The notes beneath the pieces are model-generated. The model was given only the letters and a program-made list of their open reading frames with translations. It was not told the DNA's origin and did no database searches. Source: Candidatus Zixiibacteriota bacterium (lineage in GTDB: Bacteria; Zixibacteria; MSB-5A5; GN15; FEB-12). Taken from it: a stretch of DNA of 5,978 nucleotides. The stretch's first letter is position 1. The number at the start of each line of letters is the position of its first letter. Positions 5,229-5,978 of this stretch are shown here, in pieces. Location of the stretch: positions 1-5,978 of the forward strand of contig DAOSXA010000020.1 of assembly GCA_035380245.1 (NCBI GenBank). Reading direction: 5' to 3'. Both the position numbers and the translations under genes were made by a program.

Positions 5229-5687
5229 ATGAAAGCATCCAAATCCGCATACGTTCTCATCCACACCTTCGAAGGATGCAGGCTCCACGCCTACAAGTGC
5301 CCCGCCGGCGTCTGGACCATCGGCTGGGGCCATACTGCAGGCGTCTATGAAGGAATGAGCATCACCCGCGAACAGGCGAACGAGTTCCTCGAGCAGGACA
5401 TCCGGATCTTCGAAGACAACCTCACCTTCGCCCTGGGGCTCGACGATAAAGACCGGATGCCCAACGGGCTCCCGATCTCCCAGCATCAGTTCGACGCTCT
5501 CCTCTCCTTCACCTACAACGTCGGCACCGGCAATCTCGCCAGGTCCACGCTCCTCAGGAAAGTCAAGGCCAACCCCAAAGACCCGTCCATCCGCGGCGAG
5601 TTCTCCCGCTGGGTCTATGGCGGCGGCAAGCGCCTTCCCGGCCTTGTCCGCAGGCGAAAGATGGAAGCCGACCTGTACTTCTCGTAG
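5229..5687 (+). CDS. Phage endolysin, GH24 (T4-type) lysozyme, 152 aa
   Basis: The product is an N-acetylmuramidase that cuts the beta-1,4 bond between N-acetylmuramic acid and N-acetylglucosamine in peptidoglycan during lysis. The GH24 active-site block is clear: Glu15 in FEGCRLHAY, then WTIGWGHT (29-36) with Thr30. The second catalytic position, Asp20 in T4 lysozyme, is Cys24, giving E-8-C-5-T; this Cys variant occurs naturally in the family and is compatible with activity. The substrate-binding helix region QHQFDALLSFTYNVGTGNLARSTLL (about 81-105) and the C-terminal W...GL..RR..E pattern (about 127-146) are intact. Length is normal for a single-domain endolysin. There is no signal peptide or SAR helix, so it should accumulate in the cytoplasm and need the holin. 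It is separated from the holin and spanin genes by P3 and a terminator. Confidence 0.95.
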   Translation: MKASKSAYVLIHTFEGCRLHAYKCPAGVWTIGWGHTAGVYEGMSITREQANEFLEQDIRIFEDNLTFALGLDDKDRMPNGLPISQHQFDALLSFTYNVGTGNLARSTLLRKVKANPKDPSIRGEFSRWVYGGGKRLPGLVRRRKMEADLYFS

Positions 5688-5703
5688 AAAATACGTACCT
5701 TTG
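5672..5703 (+). promoter_or_regulatory. Possible promoter for a short downstream transcript
   Basis: TACCTTTG (5696-5703) matches the TAnnTTTG -7 consensus exactly. Twenty bases upstream, inside the end of the endolysin gene, the -33 position reads CCTG instead of TTTG, so the promoter may be weak or activator-dependent. Initiation is expected near 5710, just before a two-hairpin segment with its own terminator. Confidence 0.5.
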
Positions 5704-5709
5704 CCCCGT

Positions 5710-5781
5710 GAGGTCTGATGCCAGACTTCATTTGTTAACACCGGGTGCGGCCCTGCTGCAATGCTTGGTCGCACCTTTTTT
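5710..5781 (+). ncRNA. Candidate small RNA of about 70 nt
   Basis: The segment begins about 7 bases after a TAnnTTTG box and ends in a T-run. Hairpin 1 is AGGTCTG (5711-5717) with CAGACTT (5722-5728), including a G-T pair, closed by an ATGC loop. A single-stranded linker (5729-5743) follows, and hairpin 2 is the terminator (5744-5775). No open frame of meaningful length starts inside it. It could equally be a strong terminator region for the endolysin transcript with a chance promoter match. No known RNA family was recognised. Confidence 0.4.
5744..5781 (+). terminator. Intrinsic terminator downstream of the endolysin
   Basis: GGTGCG (5744-5749) pairs with CGCACC (5770-5775), and the stem extends inward through G-T, C-G and C-G pairs to 9 bp. 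The loop is 14 bases (5753-5766), and six T residues follow (5776-5781). It would end the endolysin transcript and the candidate small RNA. Confidence 0.85.
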
Positions 5782-5978
5782 CATTTGTCCCCCAGCCTAT
5801 GAAAAGCGCTGAAAAAATATGTAACCTCAAAAATTATGGGGACAAAACGGGGACAAACTTGAAAACTATATTTTGCTATATTATTGATTTATAATAAGTT
5901 ATAGGTTTATCCTATTTCCTGCATTGGAAAGTAAAATTACCCCCGGGTTATATTTTGGATAAAAGCGGACTACTAATC
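5782..5978. other. AT-rich noncoding tail, possible attachment region
   Basis: After the terminator the composition becomes strongly AT-rich and no gene is visible. It contains the GGGGACAAA array (5784-5857), a small palindrome ATAGG/CCTAT with a 5-base centre (5901-5915), and two TATATTTTG sequences (5867-5875, 5949-5957) that resemble but do not match the -7 promoter box. A 31-codon frame at 5799-5894 has no recognisable product. A change of composition plus arm-like repeats after a lysis gene would fit the end of an integrated element or the leader of an integrase gene just beyond the window. No tRNA end was identified. Confidence 0.35.
5784..5857. repeat. Three GGGGACAAA copies, one inverted and two direct
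   Basis: TTTGTCCCC (5784-5792) is the exact complement of GGGGACAAA, which occurs at 5838-5846 and 5849-5857. The two direct copies are 11 bp apart, about one helical turn, so proteins bound to them would lie on the same DNA face. The inverted copy lies 45 bases from the first direct copy. This resembles arm-type sites of tyrosine recombinases or operator half-sites. Nine exact bases three times within 74 bp of AT-rich DNA is unlikely by chance. Confidence 0.6.

Noticed and set aside
5799..5894. A 31-codon frame containing the direct repeats, possibly the start or end of an integrase
   Set aside because: It is too short and has no recombinase motif. The repeats within it are better seen as DNA sites, so it is not called as a gene.
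5867..5957. Two TATATTTTG sequences as promoters for a downstream gene
   Set aside because: Both carry an extra T relative to TAnnTTTG and lack a TTTG box at the 19-21 base distance.

Overview
The window looks like the late end of a prophage or phage-like integrative element from the phylum Bacteroidetes, most likely a GC-rich member of the Bacteroidales. Two upstream regions carry the Bacteroidetes housekeeping promoter form (TTTG, 20 nt, then TATATTTG or TATCTTGT), and most start codons lack a Shine-Dalgarno sequence, as is usual in this phylum. Genes are dense, all on the + strand, and separated by only a few bases. Host genus and phage family cannot be decided from this sequence.

Layout. 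(1) Bases 1-590 hold no credible gene. They form a very GC-rich stretch covered almost end to end by inverted repeats, including a 25-of-29 bp imperfect stem. This looks like a large structured RNA or a folded DNA region. (2) A promoter at 630-661 precedes a small acidic protein (686-964) and the first member of a paralogous family, here called P1 (1042-1755). (3) A second promoter at 1802-1833, whose -33 box lies inside an 8-bp-arm palindrome, should drive a tight operon: P2 (1869-2930), a 252-residue structural or fibre-like protein (2938-3696), a two-helix holin candidate (3709-3978), a lipobox-plus-C-terminal-helix protein that fits a unimolecular spanin (3988-4470), and P3 (4467-5156, overlapping the spanin by 4 nt). 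An intrinsic terminator (5179-5214) follows P3, and then a GH24 endolysin (5229-5687). (4) Downstream lie a possible short RNA with its own terminator (about 5710-5781) and an AT-rich tail with three copies of GGGGACAAA (one inverted, two direct 11 bp apart), which resembles recombinase arm sites near an attachment region.

How the genes work together. Holin, u-spanin candidate and endolysin together provide inner-membrane permeabilisation, outer-membrane disruption and peptidoglycan cleavage, a complete Gram-negative lysis set. They are interleaved with virion-type proteins. P1, P2 and P3 share an N-terminal domain of about 95 residues and a beta-rich second domain, and P2 has an extra C-terminal domain. 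Their role is not known to me; a structural or surface role is inferred from context.

The least explained parts are the 5' hairpin array, the interleaved three-paralog family, the possible RNA after the endolysin, and the GGGGACAAA array. No integrase, capsid, terminase, CRISPR array, tRNA or defence gene is visible.
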